This document shows positions 25,012 through 33,852 of a stretch of 60,162 bases of DNA, piece after piece. This DNA is from JAKJGV01 sp964617565 (GTDB lineage: Bacteria; Verrucomicrobiota; Kiritimatiellia; CAIQIC01; JAGNIJ01): NCBI GenBank assembly GCA_964617565.1, contig CAZTYH010000008.1:1-60162 (forward strand). Direction: 5' to 3'. The notes under the pieces are model-generated. The model was not told where the DNA came from. It worked only from the letters and a program-made list of their open reading frames with translations, and did no database searches. Each line of letters begins with the position of its first letter. Within the stretch, counting starts at the first letter, position 1. A program made the position numbers and the translations under genes.

Positions 25012-25024
25012 AGCCGTCTCCTTT

Positions 25025-26821
25025 TCAGGGAAGCAACTTACGTTCCGTGTTGCGCGATTCGTTTTCGGCGGTGACTCGTATTGCCTTGATGCCTGTCACC
25101 GGGCATTCATGCTCGCAGACTCCACATCCGATGCAATAACGCGGGTCCACCACCGGCCGTTGCAGTCGGACGAGGATTTCCACTTTGATGCCGGGCTTGA
25201 GCGGTTTGGCGAAAGGTCTGTTGGGGTCTATGGTGATCAATGCGTCCGTGTTGGCCACGATCCGGTGGGGCGCTTCGCCCTCGGCGGGAAGGGGGCGGCA
25301 GTAATAGTCGCCCGTCGCAAAAATGTTGGGCGCAAGGGCGGAGGATCCGAGATCAATCGTCAGTTCATCCGCATGAGCCACGACATGTGTTCCCTCGCGA
25401 ACGGGTATGAAGACTTCGCGCACGAAGATGGCTTTCGGGCTGACCGGGCAGTTTTCCTGGCACACGATGCAGGGGCGGTCCATGGCCCACGGCAGGCAAC
25501 GGCCTTGATCCACGAAAGCGGTACCGAGCCGGATCGGCCCGGCTTCGGCGAAAGCGTTGCGCCCCAGTTTCTTGTCGAGCGTGATCGGTCGGATCGCCGC
25601 GGTGGGGCAGACCTGTCCGCACGCCACGCAATTGAGCTGGCAGCCGCTTGTCCCGATCCGGAAATTGAGCGTCGGTGTCCACACGCCCTCAAGTCCCGCT
25701 TCGAGGCCGGCGGGTTGAATGATATTGGTGGGGCAGACGCGCATGCATTGACCGCACTTCAGGCAGCGATCCAGGAATGGCTCCTCTGGAAGTGCGCCGG
25801 GCGGGCGGATCAGGCGCGGGTTCCAGTTGGCTCCGAGCAGGTTATTCAGTCGCATCACAGGAACCGCGAGCGCGCCGGATGCCATCGAAACGATCAGGCC
25901 GCGCCGGGTCAGATCCACACCCGCCACTTCGCCTCCGGCGGAAGGTTGTGGCCGGTAGGCGATGACATTGTCATCACATCCCCGCAGGCAGTTCATGCAA
26001 AGCACGCATTCGGAAGGCCGGATCTTTGTTGACGGCTCGCAGGCGCCCTCGCAGTGAGTCTCGCACTCCATGCACATGGAGCATTTCGGATTCGTTTTTC
26101 CGATTCGCCAGAGCGACCAGCGTCCGATCACGCCAAACAGCGCGCCGAGCGGGCACACGAACCGGCAGTAAAAGCGCGGAATCCAGATGTTAAGCGCCAG
26201 CGCAACGGCGAAAATGAATCCGATGAGTCCGGCGCCCGCGTACCAGCGCGGTCCCAGTGAAGTCACCAGCACCGTGCGATCGGCCAGCGGCAGCAGGACG
26301 AGGTTGACGGAGCGGTACATAAGCGAAATGGGGTCGAGCAATCCTGTTTGCAGAGAACCGGCCGCGATGCGGGAGAGTCCGGCCATACGGGCAATCTTTG
26401 CCCCATCCGCGATGAGGCCGACGAAAGCCACGGCAAGCAGAAACGTCAGGATGCCGTACTTGATGCGCTGCGCCGGGCGGTAGTCGTTTGCCTTGATCTT
26501 TTCGATCAACGGACGGCGACGATACGAGAGCCAGCCGATGGATTGATGGAGCGTTCCGAAAGGGCAAATCCAGCCGCAGAAGAATCGGCCAAATATAACG
26601 GTCAGCGCGATCATCGCCACGGCCCAGCCGAATCCGACCTGAACCGTCCGAGTGGTCAGAAACACACCGAGCGCAGCCAGTGGATCGGCGTGAATGAACC
26701 AGTTCACGGGCCATCCCCTGAGTTGCCACCATGCCGTTCCGAGCGTGGCGACAAAGCCAAGCCAGAAGAAAAGGAGCAGGAAGAACAACTGGCTGATGCG
26801 GCGTGTGTAAACGATCTTCAT
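25025..26821 (-). CDS. membrane-bound polyferredoxin of the NapH/CcoG type
   Basis: A 598-residue protein. The first 270 residues have about five membrane helices with NapH-type cysteine motifs CGWICPFG (near 82) and CRFVCPLG (near 215). The rest holds several 4Fe-4S motifs: CSMCMECETHC, CVLCMNCLRGC, CLKCGQCMRVCP, CVACGQVCPT, CIVCQENCPV and CIGCGVCEHECP. A short hydrophobic stretch in the middle (SMASGALAVPVM), after TRRGL, looks like a Tat-type motif, so the second half may be a fused ferredoxin that was once a separate exported subunit. It would move electrons between the quinone pool and extracytoplasmic partners such as its neighbours. Confidence 0.92.
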   Translation of the reverse strand: MKIVYTRRISQLFFLLLFFWLGFVATLGTAWWQLRGWPVNWFIHADPLAALGVFLTTRTVQVGFGWAVAMIALTVIFGRFFCGWICPFGTLHQSIGWLSYRRRPLIEKIKANDYRPAQRIKYGILTFLLAVAFVGLIADGAKIARMAGLSRIAAGSLQTGLLDPISLMYRSVNLVLLPLADRTVLVTSLGPRWYAGAGLIGFIFAVALALNIWIPRFYCRFVCPLGALFGVIGRWSLWRIGKTNPKCSMCMECETHCEGACEPSTKIRPSECVLCMNCLRGCDDNVIAYRPQPSAGGEVAGVDLTRRGLIVSMASGALAVPVMRLNNLLGANWNPRLIRPPGALPEEPFLDRCLKCGQCMRVCPTNIIQPAGLEAGLEGVWTPTLNFRIGTSGCQLNCVACGQVCPTAAIRPITLDKKLGRNAFAEAGPIRLGTAFVDQGRCLPWAMDRPCIVCQENCPVSPKAIFVREVFIPVREGTHVVAHADELTIDLGSSALAPNIFATGDYYCRPLPAEGEAPHRIVANTDALITIDPNRPFAKPLKPGIKVEILVRLQRPVVDPRYCIGCGVCEHECPVTGIKAIRVTAENESRNTERKLLP

Positions 26822-26826
26822 ACTTC

Positions 26827-27825
26827 CTATCCGTTCATGTTGATCCTTTTCGGGCTGAGCAGTTCGAAATTGGCCGTGCCCGCGCCGGAGATGGCCGCCT
26901 TGGTTATGTACGGGAGATCTGAAAGCCTGCGTCCTAGAAGCGTGGCCCCGAAGGCGTCCGCCGCGACAGGGTCCGTGCTTGCGATCATCGTGTGCGTCGG
27001 TTTCAGGTCCGAAAGCGATCCACCGGTCGGGCCGTTGCGCATCATGCTTTCCGTTCCGTCCAGAATGACGAGCGTCGGCTTGATCATCAGCGCGAGTTCG
27101 CGGATGATTTCATGAATCTCCTGGTGAAAAACGTTTCGCCGCCCGCCGAGAAGGCCATACCAGTTTTTCAATGTCATGCTCGCGCCGCTGCGATGGTGAT
27201 CCTTTACGGGCGCCACGCCGATCACTTTCGTGATGCCTTCAAACGGCCGAGCCAGCACGGGCCAGTTGCTGATGAGGCGGCCGCCTTCGAGCGAAAATGG
27301 AAGGAAGTCATCCTGGCGCGGGATCACGACCTGTGCGCCCGCCTCCTCGGCTGCGCGCGCGATGCCGGTGAGGTTGAAGCATGCGCGTGCGTCGTTGATC
27401 GGATGATCGGTCACCACGACGCGCGTGGCGCCCGCCGCGGTACACAACTTGACCAGTTCGGAAACAAGGTCGGGATGTGACGTTGCCGCGAGGATGGGGG
27501 GCAACGCGAACGCGGCGTTCACTTTCAGCAGTACGCGATCGCCTGGCTTGATAAAGTTTTCCATGCCGCCAATCGCATCCAGCGCGGCATTTAAAGCGCG
27601 GCGCCGGTTTGCGCCGGTAACGATGCTCATGCGGCTTTCCGTGCCGGGGACGGCGAAAGAACGGAATGAATAATGCGGCCTGGTTTCGACCGCGGAAGAG
27701 CCTTCCTCGTCGCGGAACCGATGCACAATATATCCCGATGCGGCGACCGTGGCCGCCGCTTTGGCTGCGCGAATCATGAATTCGCGCCGGTTCATTGTGG
27801 AACCTTTTTCCGGTTGCTCAGTCAT
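26827..27825 (-). CDS. Tat-exported DUF362 protein
   Basis: A 332-residue protein with a twin-arginine-type signal (MNRREFMIRAAKAAATVAA) and a DUF362 domain (VLLKVNAAFALPP, VVVTDHPIND, KDHHRSGASMTLKNWYGLLGG). DUF362 proteins often sit beside ferredoxins, but their reaction is not known. Two starts are possible: ATG 27825, which overlaps the previous stop as ATGA, and ATG 27795 at the Tat motif with AAGG upstream. I kept the first because of the coupling. It is separated from the polyferredoxin gene by five bases. Confidence 0.9.
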   Translation of the reverse strand: MTEQPEKGSTMNRREFMIRAAKAAATVAASGYIVHRFRDEEGSSAVETRPHYSFRSFAVPGTESRMSIVTGANRRRALNAALDAIGGMENFIKPGDRVLLKVNAAFALPPILAATSHPDLVSELVKLCTAAGATRVVVTDHPINDARACFNLTGIARAAEEAGAQVVIPRQDDFLPFSLEGGRLISNWPVLARPFEGITKVIGVAPVKDHHRSGASMTLKNWYGLLGGRRNVFHQEIHEIIRELALMIKPTLVILDGTESMMRNGPTGGSLSDLKPTHTMIASTDPVAADAFGATLLGRRLSDLPYITKAAISGAGTANFELLSPKRINMNG

Positions 27826-28832
27826 GGTCGTTTCCGGGTCATGCGGCGATGAAGGGCGGAGGCCGTTTTTGCGGCGGCTTCCGGGCTGTCCGCTTCATGG
27901 ACGCCAGCGACAATTTTCCCGCTGCTGAAAACCAGTTCGTATGTGCCGAAAAGGTTATACATGCGCGCGCCGGGAATGCCGACGGAGAAATCTTCGAAGA
28001 CGCCGCCGTTATCAATCAGGAACTCGCAATAGGCGGCCGCGAGAGCAACGGCTTCGCCGGGTGACGCGCGCGCCGTGAGGAAGGCTTGCACGGTGGTGTC
28101 GTTCAACTCGTACATGGCGGTGAATAGATAGTCGAAAAGATCAAAGCCGAATCCGTCCGAGATCAGCAGAACGACGCTGTCGGGCACAAGATGCTCGGGA
28201 GGGAACAGGGTCAGTTCCTCAACGCGGCCTGCATGTTCCGTGGTATCTGCAATAAACCGTTGGGCGCAATCCAGCATGGCCGTTCGCAGCGCATCTGACG
28301 ATGTGGTTCCAATCATTTCCACGTAATAACGGCCGTGCGCGAAATAGAGCGCGTTGTCGGTTGCGTAGGCGAAATCGGTGATGTCGGAGGGGACGGCATC
28401 TTCCCGCCGCTGGGCGCTATACACGGAAAAGGCGCGGAGCGGGGCGGCCATGTCATAAATAAAGATCTCGAACCAGGCTTCGGATTCGCGTCGGCTTGAG
28501 AATCGAATACAGTCAAGCCCGGTAAACCCGGCGGGCAGATAAAGCTCCGCGCGGCCGTTGATCTTTTCGTAGAGATCGTCCGCATCGAAATGTTCCGGCG
28601 GCGACATTACGGCAAAGCCTTCGGGCGCGAGGCGGATCAGGCGCGCGGCTGCTGCATGTGCGGGCGTTGCGCGCGGGGCCGACTGAGGCGCGGATCCATC
28701 GAGTTCAGCCACGATCGGGGGAATGCGACTCTGGCGATGGTATAACCAGAAGCTGAAGGAGAGCAGCGCGGTGAGAACGAGCAGACTCATCAGTCTCTCG
28801 CTCAATCCCGTTGACCATGCAGATCGTTTCAT
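27822..28832 (-). CDS. DUF6599-like exported protein, first gene of redox operon
   Basis: A 336-residue protein with one N-terminal membrane helix (LMSLLVLTALLSFSFWLYH) and an outside domain containing YEKINGRAELYLPAGF near residue 90. This is like the NGxAELYLxYGF pattern of DUF6599 proteins, which have no assigned function. It opens the minus-strand operon DUF6599-like, DUF362, polyferredoxin, aldo/keto reductase; its stop overlaps the DUF362 start. A 137-base region separates it from the divergent DsbD-N-like gene and should hold promoters for both. Confidence 0.75.
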   Translation of the reverse strand: MKRSAWSTGLSERLMSLLVLTALLSFSFWLYHRQSRIPPIVAELDGSAPQSAPRATPAHAAAARLIRLAPEGFAVMSPPEHFDADDLYEKINGRAELYLPAGFTGLDCIRFSSRRESEAWFEIFIYDMAAPLRAFSVYSAQRREDAVPSDITDFAYATDNALYFAHGRYYVEMIGTTSSDALRTAMLDCAQRFIADTTEHAGRVEELTLFPPEHLVPDSVVLLISDGFGFDLFDYLFTAMYELNDTTVQAFLTARASPGEAVALAAAYCEFLIDNGGVFEDFSVGIPGARMYNLFGTYELVFSSGKIVAGVHEADSPEAAAKTASALHRRMTRKRP

Positions 28833-28969
28833 GGGTGTGGAACGTGACGGATTGTTTGTTGCTGTTGAGTATTGCGTATCCGGCGGATCAACTCAACTGC
28901 TGCGTTCCGCATTTAATCATGCCATGACCATTTGACATATCGGAGAAATCGAGTTTAGTGACAGGATAT

Positions 28970-29794
28970 ATGAAAAAGGGCGGAACCATAATCTCGGGGC
29001 TCGCAATGTTAATCCTGGCGGGCGCACTGCAGGCCGAGGCCGCCCCGGTCAGGGCCGCGCATGCGGAAACCGAGCTTGTTGCGGATGTCAAAACGGTTGC
29101 GGCGGGAGAGGTGTTTCGTGTCGGCGTGCGAGTGCGGTTGGATCCTGGATGGCACACCTACTGGATCAATCCCGGCGAAGCGGGCGCTGCCACGGTGGTG
29201 AAGTGGCATTTGCCGGAAGGATTTGAGGCGGGCCCTTTGCAGTGGCCCTATCCTCGGCGTTTCGTGTCGGATGGCGTGGTGGGTTTCGGATACGAAAACG
29301 AAGCGATTTTTTTCGCGGAGATCACTCCGCCATCCGAATTGCAGCCGGGAACCGAAGTGCAAATCGAGGCTGAAATTGAGGTTTTGCTTTGCAAGGAAAT
29401 CTGCGTTCCCGGATTTGCCCGTCTCCAGATGCGCTTTGAAGCCGGAGCGGAACGCGTGGAAGACGCGGAGGGAAGCGCGGTGCTTGTCAGCGCCGCGGCA
29501 GAGGTTCCTCGATCTGTTCATGAATCGGCGGTGTCCGCCCGCTTCGAGGCGGGGATGATTGTTTTGCGTGTTGAATCCATAAAGGCCACCCCGCCGTTGT
29601 TTTTTGCCGAAGCACGAAACTTGATTGCCGTGGAAAAAGATCCAGTCTGGATTGAACGGGATGGGGCTCTGGAAGGTCAGTTTCAACTCTCGCACCTGGC
29701 GCGTGGGACGCCGTTTCGTTTACGCGGCGTGTTGGTTTGGCAGGGCGAACAACCGATGGATGCATGGCAAGTGGATGTGAGGTTGAGGCGATAA
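28970..29794 (+). CDS. DsbD N-terminal-domain-like exported protein
   Basis: A 274-residue protein with a signal peptide (MKKGGTIISGLAMLILAGAL, cut near AEA/AP). The whole mature part resembles the immunoglobulin-like N-terminal domain of the thiol:disulfide reductase DsbD: GWHTYWINPGEAG, LQWPYPRRF, and the key Cys pair in VLLCKEICVPG near residue 140. In DsbD these cysteines pass electrons to periplasmic partners. The membrane and thioredoxin domains of DsbD are absent here; a thioredoxin-fold protein is encoded 16 bases downstream, so the pair probably acts together. A GTG four codons earlier is an alternative start. Confidence 0.88.
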   Translation: MKKGGTIISGLAMLILAGALQAEAAPVRAAHAETELVADVKTVAAGEVFRVGVRVRLDPGWHTYWINPGEAGAATVVKWHLPEGFEAGPLQWPYPRRFVSDGVVGFGYENEAIFFAEITPPSELQPGTEVQIEAEIEVLLCKEICVPGFARLQMRFEAGAERVEDAEGSAVLVSAAAEVPRSVHESAVSARFEAGMIVLRVESIKATPPLFFAEARNLIAVEKDPVWIERDGALEGQFQLSHLARGTPFRLRGVLVWQGEQPMDAWQVDVRLRR

Positions 29795-29810
29795 TGAAAG
29801 GAGCAGATAG

Positions 29811-30574
29811 ATGAAAAAGAGAATGAGCAAATGGTTGGTGATTGCGGCCGTTATGACGATGGCTTCGGCCGTCATTGCGCAGGTCAAAACNNNNNNNNNN
29901 NNNNNNNNNNNNNNNNNNNNNNNNNNNNNNNNNNNNNNNNNNNNNNNNNNNNNNNNNNNNNNNNNNNNNNNNNNNNNNNNNNNNNNNNNNTGGTGATTGC
30001 GGCCGTTATGACGATGGCTTCGGCCGTCATTGCGCAGGTCAAAACAGGCGGGCAGGCGCCGGGATTCTCGTTGCCCGATATTCACGGCAACGTGAACTCG
30101 TTGTCGAGTTTCGCCGGCAAGTACGTCGTGCTGGAATGGAACAACCACGATTGCCCGTTTGTCGTGAAGCATTATGACACGGGCAACATGCAGGCCTTGC
30201 AGAAGGACGCGGCCGACAAGGGCGTGATCTGGCTGACCATCTGCTCTTCCGCTCCGGGTAAACAGGGTAATTTTTCGCCGGAGGAGCATCAGAAGATCCT
30301 CGCAAAGAAGGGCTTTTCCGGCGTTGCGTATCTGCTCGATGTGGATGGCAAAGTGGGACGTCTTTATGCGGCGAAGACCACGCCCCACATGTTCATCATC
30401 AATCCCGAAGGCAAGGTGATCTACCAGGGCGCCATAGATGATGATTCGTCGGCGAAAAAGGAATCCATCAAGACGGCGAACAACTACGTCAGCGCCGCGC
30501 TCGAAGCGGCATTGAATGGCGAAGAAGTGGATGTATCCACGACGGCGCCATATGGCTGTTCGGTGAAATACTGA
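29811..30574 (+). CDS. secreted thioredoxin-fold (AhpC/TSA-like) protein
   Basis: AAAGGAG precedes the ATG. The signal peptide reads MKKRMSKWLVIAAVMTMASA with cleavage near AQV. The mature part is a redoxin: APGFSLPDIHGNV, VLEWNNHDCPFVVKHY with the single peroxidatic-type Cys, and KTTPHMFIINPEGKVIYQGA with the cis-Pro. PFVVKHY-type proteins are thioredoxin-like, with peroxidase or disulfide activity unproven. The N run at 29891-29990 is spurious: the 55 bases before and after are the same, and removing 155 bases gives an in-frame protein of 202 residues. It is co-transcribed with the DsbD-N-like gene and ends at a strong terminator. Confidence 0.92.
29891..29990. other. assembly gap (100 N), probably spurious
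   Basis: 29836-29890 and 29991-30045 are the same 55 bases. Collapsing them restores the thioredoxin-fold reading frame. Confidence 0.92.
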
Positions 30575-30597
30575 TCTGAACATATGATTCGACGGAG

Positions 30598-30637
30598 CGG
30601 ACCGGCTGAAAGATGAATCAGCCGGTCCGTTTTGTTT
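30598..30637 (+). terminator. Rho-independent terminator after the thioredoxin-fold gene
   Basis: A 12-bp perfect stem (30598-30609 with 30618-30629), an 8-base loop, then TTTTGTTT. It lies 23 bases past the stop codon. Confidence 0.92.
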
Positions 30638-30688
30638 GAGAATTGGATCGGAGTTGTTCCCGTTTGAACGTTCTGCTAGAAAAGCGGA

Positions 30689-32230
30689 ATGACGAATCGC
30701 ATGCCTCTTTGGGAGCAATATCGCAAGCTGCCGCGTTACGGGAAAATCGCTTTCTGGTTGGTGCTCGGCTCGCAGGTGCCGCTGCTGTATCTCGTCTTCA
30801 ACACATTCTTCCTCAATTTTTCCGTGGATGCCGTGCCTTACCAGCACCTCCACATGATGGACCGGGTGATGATGGGCGTGCCGGTTTACAGTCCGTTGGC
30901 CACGGACCATGCGGCGGTGACCTATACGCCGCTGTACTGGTGGGTCAACGGTTTTCTCTTCCGGGTGCTGGGGCCTTCTTTCTTGTTGCCGCGCCTGATC
31001 AGCATCCTGTCGTCGCTGGTGCTGGCGGTGGCGCTTTTCCTTTTTGTTTATGAGAACACGGAGGGTGATCCGGTATTGAGCATGGCGGCGCCGGCGTTGG
31101 TGCTGTTGACTTCGGCCATGCAGGGATTTGATCCTTGGGCGTGGTATATCAACGTCAACGCTTTTCATGTTGCGCTGACCGTACTCGGGTTTTTTGTCCT
31201 GCGCCGCTCGGGGGGGCTGGTGCGCGTGGTGGTGGGCGCGGCGCTGCTCAGCGCATCGGTATTGGCCAAGCAGACGGGGTTGGCGTACGTGGTGGCGGCC
31301 GCTGTATTTCTTTTTATTCGGAATCGAAAAGAGGCGGTCATTTTTGCGGTGGTTTCGGTTGCGATTCTTGGCGGGGTATTCAAGTATCTTAATGCGAGCA
31401 CAAATGGAGAGTTCTTCCGCCAGATTGTCAGCGCGAACCAGGGGCCGCCCTGGTTGTTCAGCCGGCTGATAGACGAGGTGCTTCTCTCATCCTTTGCAGC
31501 CATCTGCGGGGTTTTCCTGTTTGCGACCGTTGCCCATGCTGTGGCGGAGAGCGGGCCGGGATGGTGGGCGCGTTTTATGCGCGCCGAGTATTTCCTCTGC
31601 GCTTCCGGCATCGGCGTGGCCGTCATTGCCCATCCCAAGCATGGCAGCGGGGCGACCCAGGATATCGTGGCGATTGCCGGACTGGCCGTTTGCGGCTGCA
31701 TTGGACTCTATGAATTATGCAAGCGGATGGAGCAGCCCATGGCGGGGCGGGTGCGAACATGGATGCCGGTGCTGCAGGTGGCGATCGGTTTAACGTTGAC
31801 GCTGCCCTCGCTTCCTTACATTCGAATAGATCGGCATGACCGGGAGAAAAACGAGGCAATCAGCCGGGTGTTTTATTCTGGAAGAACATGCCTGTTCGGA
31901 GTCCCCTACATCCAGAAAATTTATGGCCAGCCGCTCGGCGGATATCCCGACGACGAGCCGTCCAAGTGGGTGGATGGCCGGCTTGCCCTGGGCAACATCC
32001 CTGCGCACCTTTCGGAGCCCTTCAAGAAACAGGTTTACGACTATGTGATCGTGGGTCCTTACTTCGATCCCGAACATCCCGTCGTCAAGGCCATTCTGGA
32101 AAACTACAAGAACGTTGTGCAGCAGATTCCGCGTCACCCGAACGGCGGCCGTGGAGGGAGCCTGCGAAATGAAATGTATGTATTGCAGGCCAACCGGATT
32201 GCGGAAGGGCGGAACGACCTTCTGCGATAG
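30689..32230 (+). CDS. membrane glycosyltransferase-like protein (GT39/ArnT type)
   Basis: A 513-residue protein with about ten to twelve membrane helices. The first outside loop after helix 1 contains NFSVDAVPYQHLHMMDRVMM and YTPLYWWVNG, the loop shape found in dolichyl/undecaprenyl-phosphate-sugar glycosyltransferases of the PMT/ArnT fold, where an acidic residue is catalytic; here Asp in SVDAVPY or MMDRV is the candidate. The C-terminal 120 residues are a short soluble domain. Members take sugars from lipid carriers; the convergent GT2 gene next door could make that carrier-linked sugar. Acceptor unknown. Confidence 0.75.
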   Translation: MTNRMPLWEQYRKLPRYGKIAFWLVLGSQVPLLYLVFNTFFLNFSVDAVPYQHLHMMDRVMMGVPVYSPLATDHAAVTYTPLYWWVNGFLFRVLGPSFLLPRLISILSSLVLAVALFLFVYENTEGDPVLSMAAPALVLLTSAMQGFDPWAWYINVNAFHVALTVLGFFVLRRSGGLVRVVVGAALLSASVLAKQTGLAYVVAAAVFLFIRNRKEAVIFAVVSVAILGGVFKYLNASTNGEFFRQIVSANQGPPWLFSRLIDEVLLSSFAAICGVFLFATVAHAVAESGPGWWARFMRAEYFLCASGIGVAVIAHPKHGSGATQDIVAIAGLAVCGCIGLYELCKRMEQPMAGRVRTWMPVLQVAIGLTLTLPSLPYIRIDRHDREKNEAISRVFYSGRTCLFGVPYIQKIYGQPLGGYPDDEPSKWVDGRLALGNIPAHLSEPFKKQVYDYVIVGPYFDPEHPVVKAILENYKNVVQQIPRHPNGGRGGSLRNEMYVLQANRIAEGRNDLLR

Positions 32231-32235
32231 TGCCG

Positions 32236-33225
32236 TCAGGCTTCGTCAAAGCCTTCGAAGCTTTCGACAATGTAATTCGGCCTTGAACGCACCTCGTTGT
32301 AAATTCGTCCGATGTAAACCGCCATAATACCGAGCGCGCACGAATTTACAGCCACGATGAGCATCGTGAAAAGAATGAGACCGAAAGGCGATACCGCCGA
32401 GCAACCCATGGCCAGCCGGGCGACTGCGGCAACGAGAACGACCAGCGCCGCCGCGCAAATCAACAGGCCGACGGCTGGCAGCAGATAAAGCGGCACGTTG
32501 GAGAACGAGGTGATGCCGGACATCAGGGTTCGCCACGGGTTGGATGTGCGCAGGATGCTGTAGTGCGTTTCGCCGCCTGCACGGGGGTGTCGCTCGTAAG
32601 TGAGTTCGACCTGCGTGAACCCGATCCATCGCACAAGCCCGCGCAGGTAGGGGTCTTTCTCGTGCTGCAACTTCACCACTTCGTTCACGACCCGGCGCGA
32701 CATCAGCTTGAAATCGCCACACTCCCGGGGGAGGTCCACGTTCGATATCAGGCGGATCAACCGGTATGCGCAGCCTGTCAGGAAAACTTTGAGCCTCGAC
32801 TCGCCGGCGCGGGCGAGTCGGACCGTGTTGACCACATCTGCGCCCTGTTGCCACTTCTCGATCAGGGTGGGGAGCAATTCCGGCGGATCCTGGAGGTCCG
32901 CATCCATCATGATCACGGCGTCGCCTCGCGCGTACGCGATTCCTGCGAGGGTGCATTCGGAGACTCCCCAGCGCCGCGACATGTTCATGATCTTGATGCG
33001 CGGATCGGCGTGGCGCGCCTCGCGAAGAATTTCGAGAGAGCGGTCGGTTGAAGTGTCGTTGACAAAAATCAACTCATAGCGGACGGGAAGAGGTCCAAGT
33101 GTTTCCTGCAACCGGCGTATGAGTTCCGGAAGCACCGCCTCTTCATTTCTAAAGGAGAGAACAACGGAAACGAGCGAGCCTGTTCCGCCACCCCCTGCTG
33201 CTGTCTTGTTTTCTGTCGCGGCCAT
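32236..33225 (-). CDS. GT2 glycosyltransferase with two C-terminal membrane helices (DPM1/GtrB/ArnC type)
   Basis: A 329-residue enzyme expected to load a sugar from a nucleotide sugar onto polyprenyl phosphate. Motifs: VVLSFRNEEAVLPELI at the start, FVNDTSTDRSLEIL, the metal-binding DADLQDPPELLP near residue 110, and two membrane helices near 235-300 with VYIGRIYNEVRSRPNYIV at the end, all typical for GtrB/ArnC. The frame is also open from GTG 33243, so the start is uncertain by six codons. It converges with the GT39-like gene, five bases apart, and follows the NUDIX gene. The partner flippase could be the GtrA-like protein at 6613. Confidence 0.93.
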   Translation of the reverse strand: MAATENKTAAGGGGTGSLVSVVLSFRNEEAVLPELIRRLQETLGPLPVRYELIFVNDTSTDRSLEILREARHADPRIKIMNMSRRWGVSECTLAGIAYARGDAVIMMDADLQDPPELLPTLIEKWQQGADVVNTVRLARAGESRLKVFLTGCAYRLIRLISNVDLPRECGDFKLMSRRVVNEVVKLQHEKDPYLRGLVRWIGFTQVELTYERHPRAGGETHYSILRTSNPWRTLMSGITSFSNVPLYLLPAVGLLICAAALVVLVAAVARLAMGCSAVSPFGLILFTMLIVAVNSCALGIMAVYIGRIYNEVRSRPNYIVESFEGFDEA

Positions 33226-33279
33226 GCGGATGGAATTTATCACACGATCGGCCTGCCATGATCCAGCCGAAAACGTTTC

Positions 33280-33849
33280 TTATTCGCGGCGCATATGGGC
33301 CAGTCCGAGCGCGGCCACTGTGCTGAGCGATACAATATCGCCCTTCCGGATACGCTCCACGAGTTCGACTTCCGGCACAAACACCACATGCGCTTCCTCC
33401 AGGTCGCCGGATGCCGGTTCGGCGATTTTCTTCAATCCCCGCGCCAGGAAAAGATGCGCGCGTCCGCACTCGTAATTGCTGTGGGGAATGAGGCTGGCGA
33501 GGGAGGTCCAGCGGTCCGCCGTGTAACCCGTTTCCTCGAGGAGCTCGCGGTGGGCCGCGCTTTCAGGGCTTTCTTCCTGTTCGACAAGGCCGCCCGGAAG
33601 CGTCAGGCACGCGCGGCGGAACCCGTGCTTGTACTGGTGAAGGAAAATGATTCTGTCATCGTCCGTCTGGGCAACCATGACCACGTAGTGGGGCATGCGC
33701 AGGTGATGATAACCTTCGATGATTTTTCCGTCCGGAAGCCGGACTTTTTCGACAGCCACAGCCAGCCAGGGCGGCGAGCTGTACATGTCCCTGCTTTCGA
33801 GGACCTCCCACGGATCGAGAATAGGATCGCTTTTTCTGGGGGAGGACAT
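33280..33849 (-). CDS. NUDIX hydrolase (ADP-ribose pyrophosphatase-like)
   Basis: A 189-residue NUDIX enzyme with a complete Nudix box, GGLVEQEESPESAAHRELLE followed by ETGY (G-x5-E-x7-REL-x-EE-x-G), near residues 86-109. The overall shape, with an N-terminal beta hairpin (GKIIEGYHHLRMPHYVVMVA), fits the ADP-ribose/nucleotide-sugar diphosphatases. The gene lies three bases after the transketolase C-subunit gene on the same strand. In this setting it might act on a nucleotide sugar, but general ADP-ribose clearance is equally possible. Confidence 0.9.
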   Translation of the reverse strand: MSSPRKSDPILDPWEVLESRDMYSSPPWLAVAVEKVRLPDGKIIEGYHHLRMPHYVVMVAQTDDDRIIFLHQYKHGFRRACLTLPGGLVEQEESPESAAHRELLEETGYTADRWTSLASLIPHSNYECGRAHLFLARGLKKIAEPASGDLEEAHVVFVPEVELVERIRKGDIVSLSTVAALGLAHMRRE

Positions 33850-33852
33850 CGC

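Noticed and set aside
24785..26032. Long plus-strand frame opposite the reductase and polyferredoxin genes
   Set aside because: Both opposite-strand genes have strong motifs and coupling; the plus frame is a GC-rich shadow.
29720..31168. 482-codon minus-strand frame across the thioredoxin-fold and GT39 genes
   Set aside because: It crosses an N run and is antisense to two genes with clear signal peptide, ribosome site and terminator.
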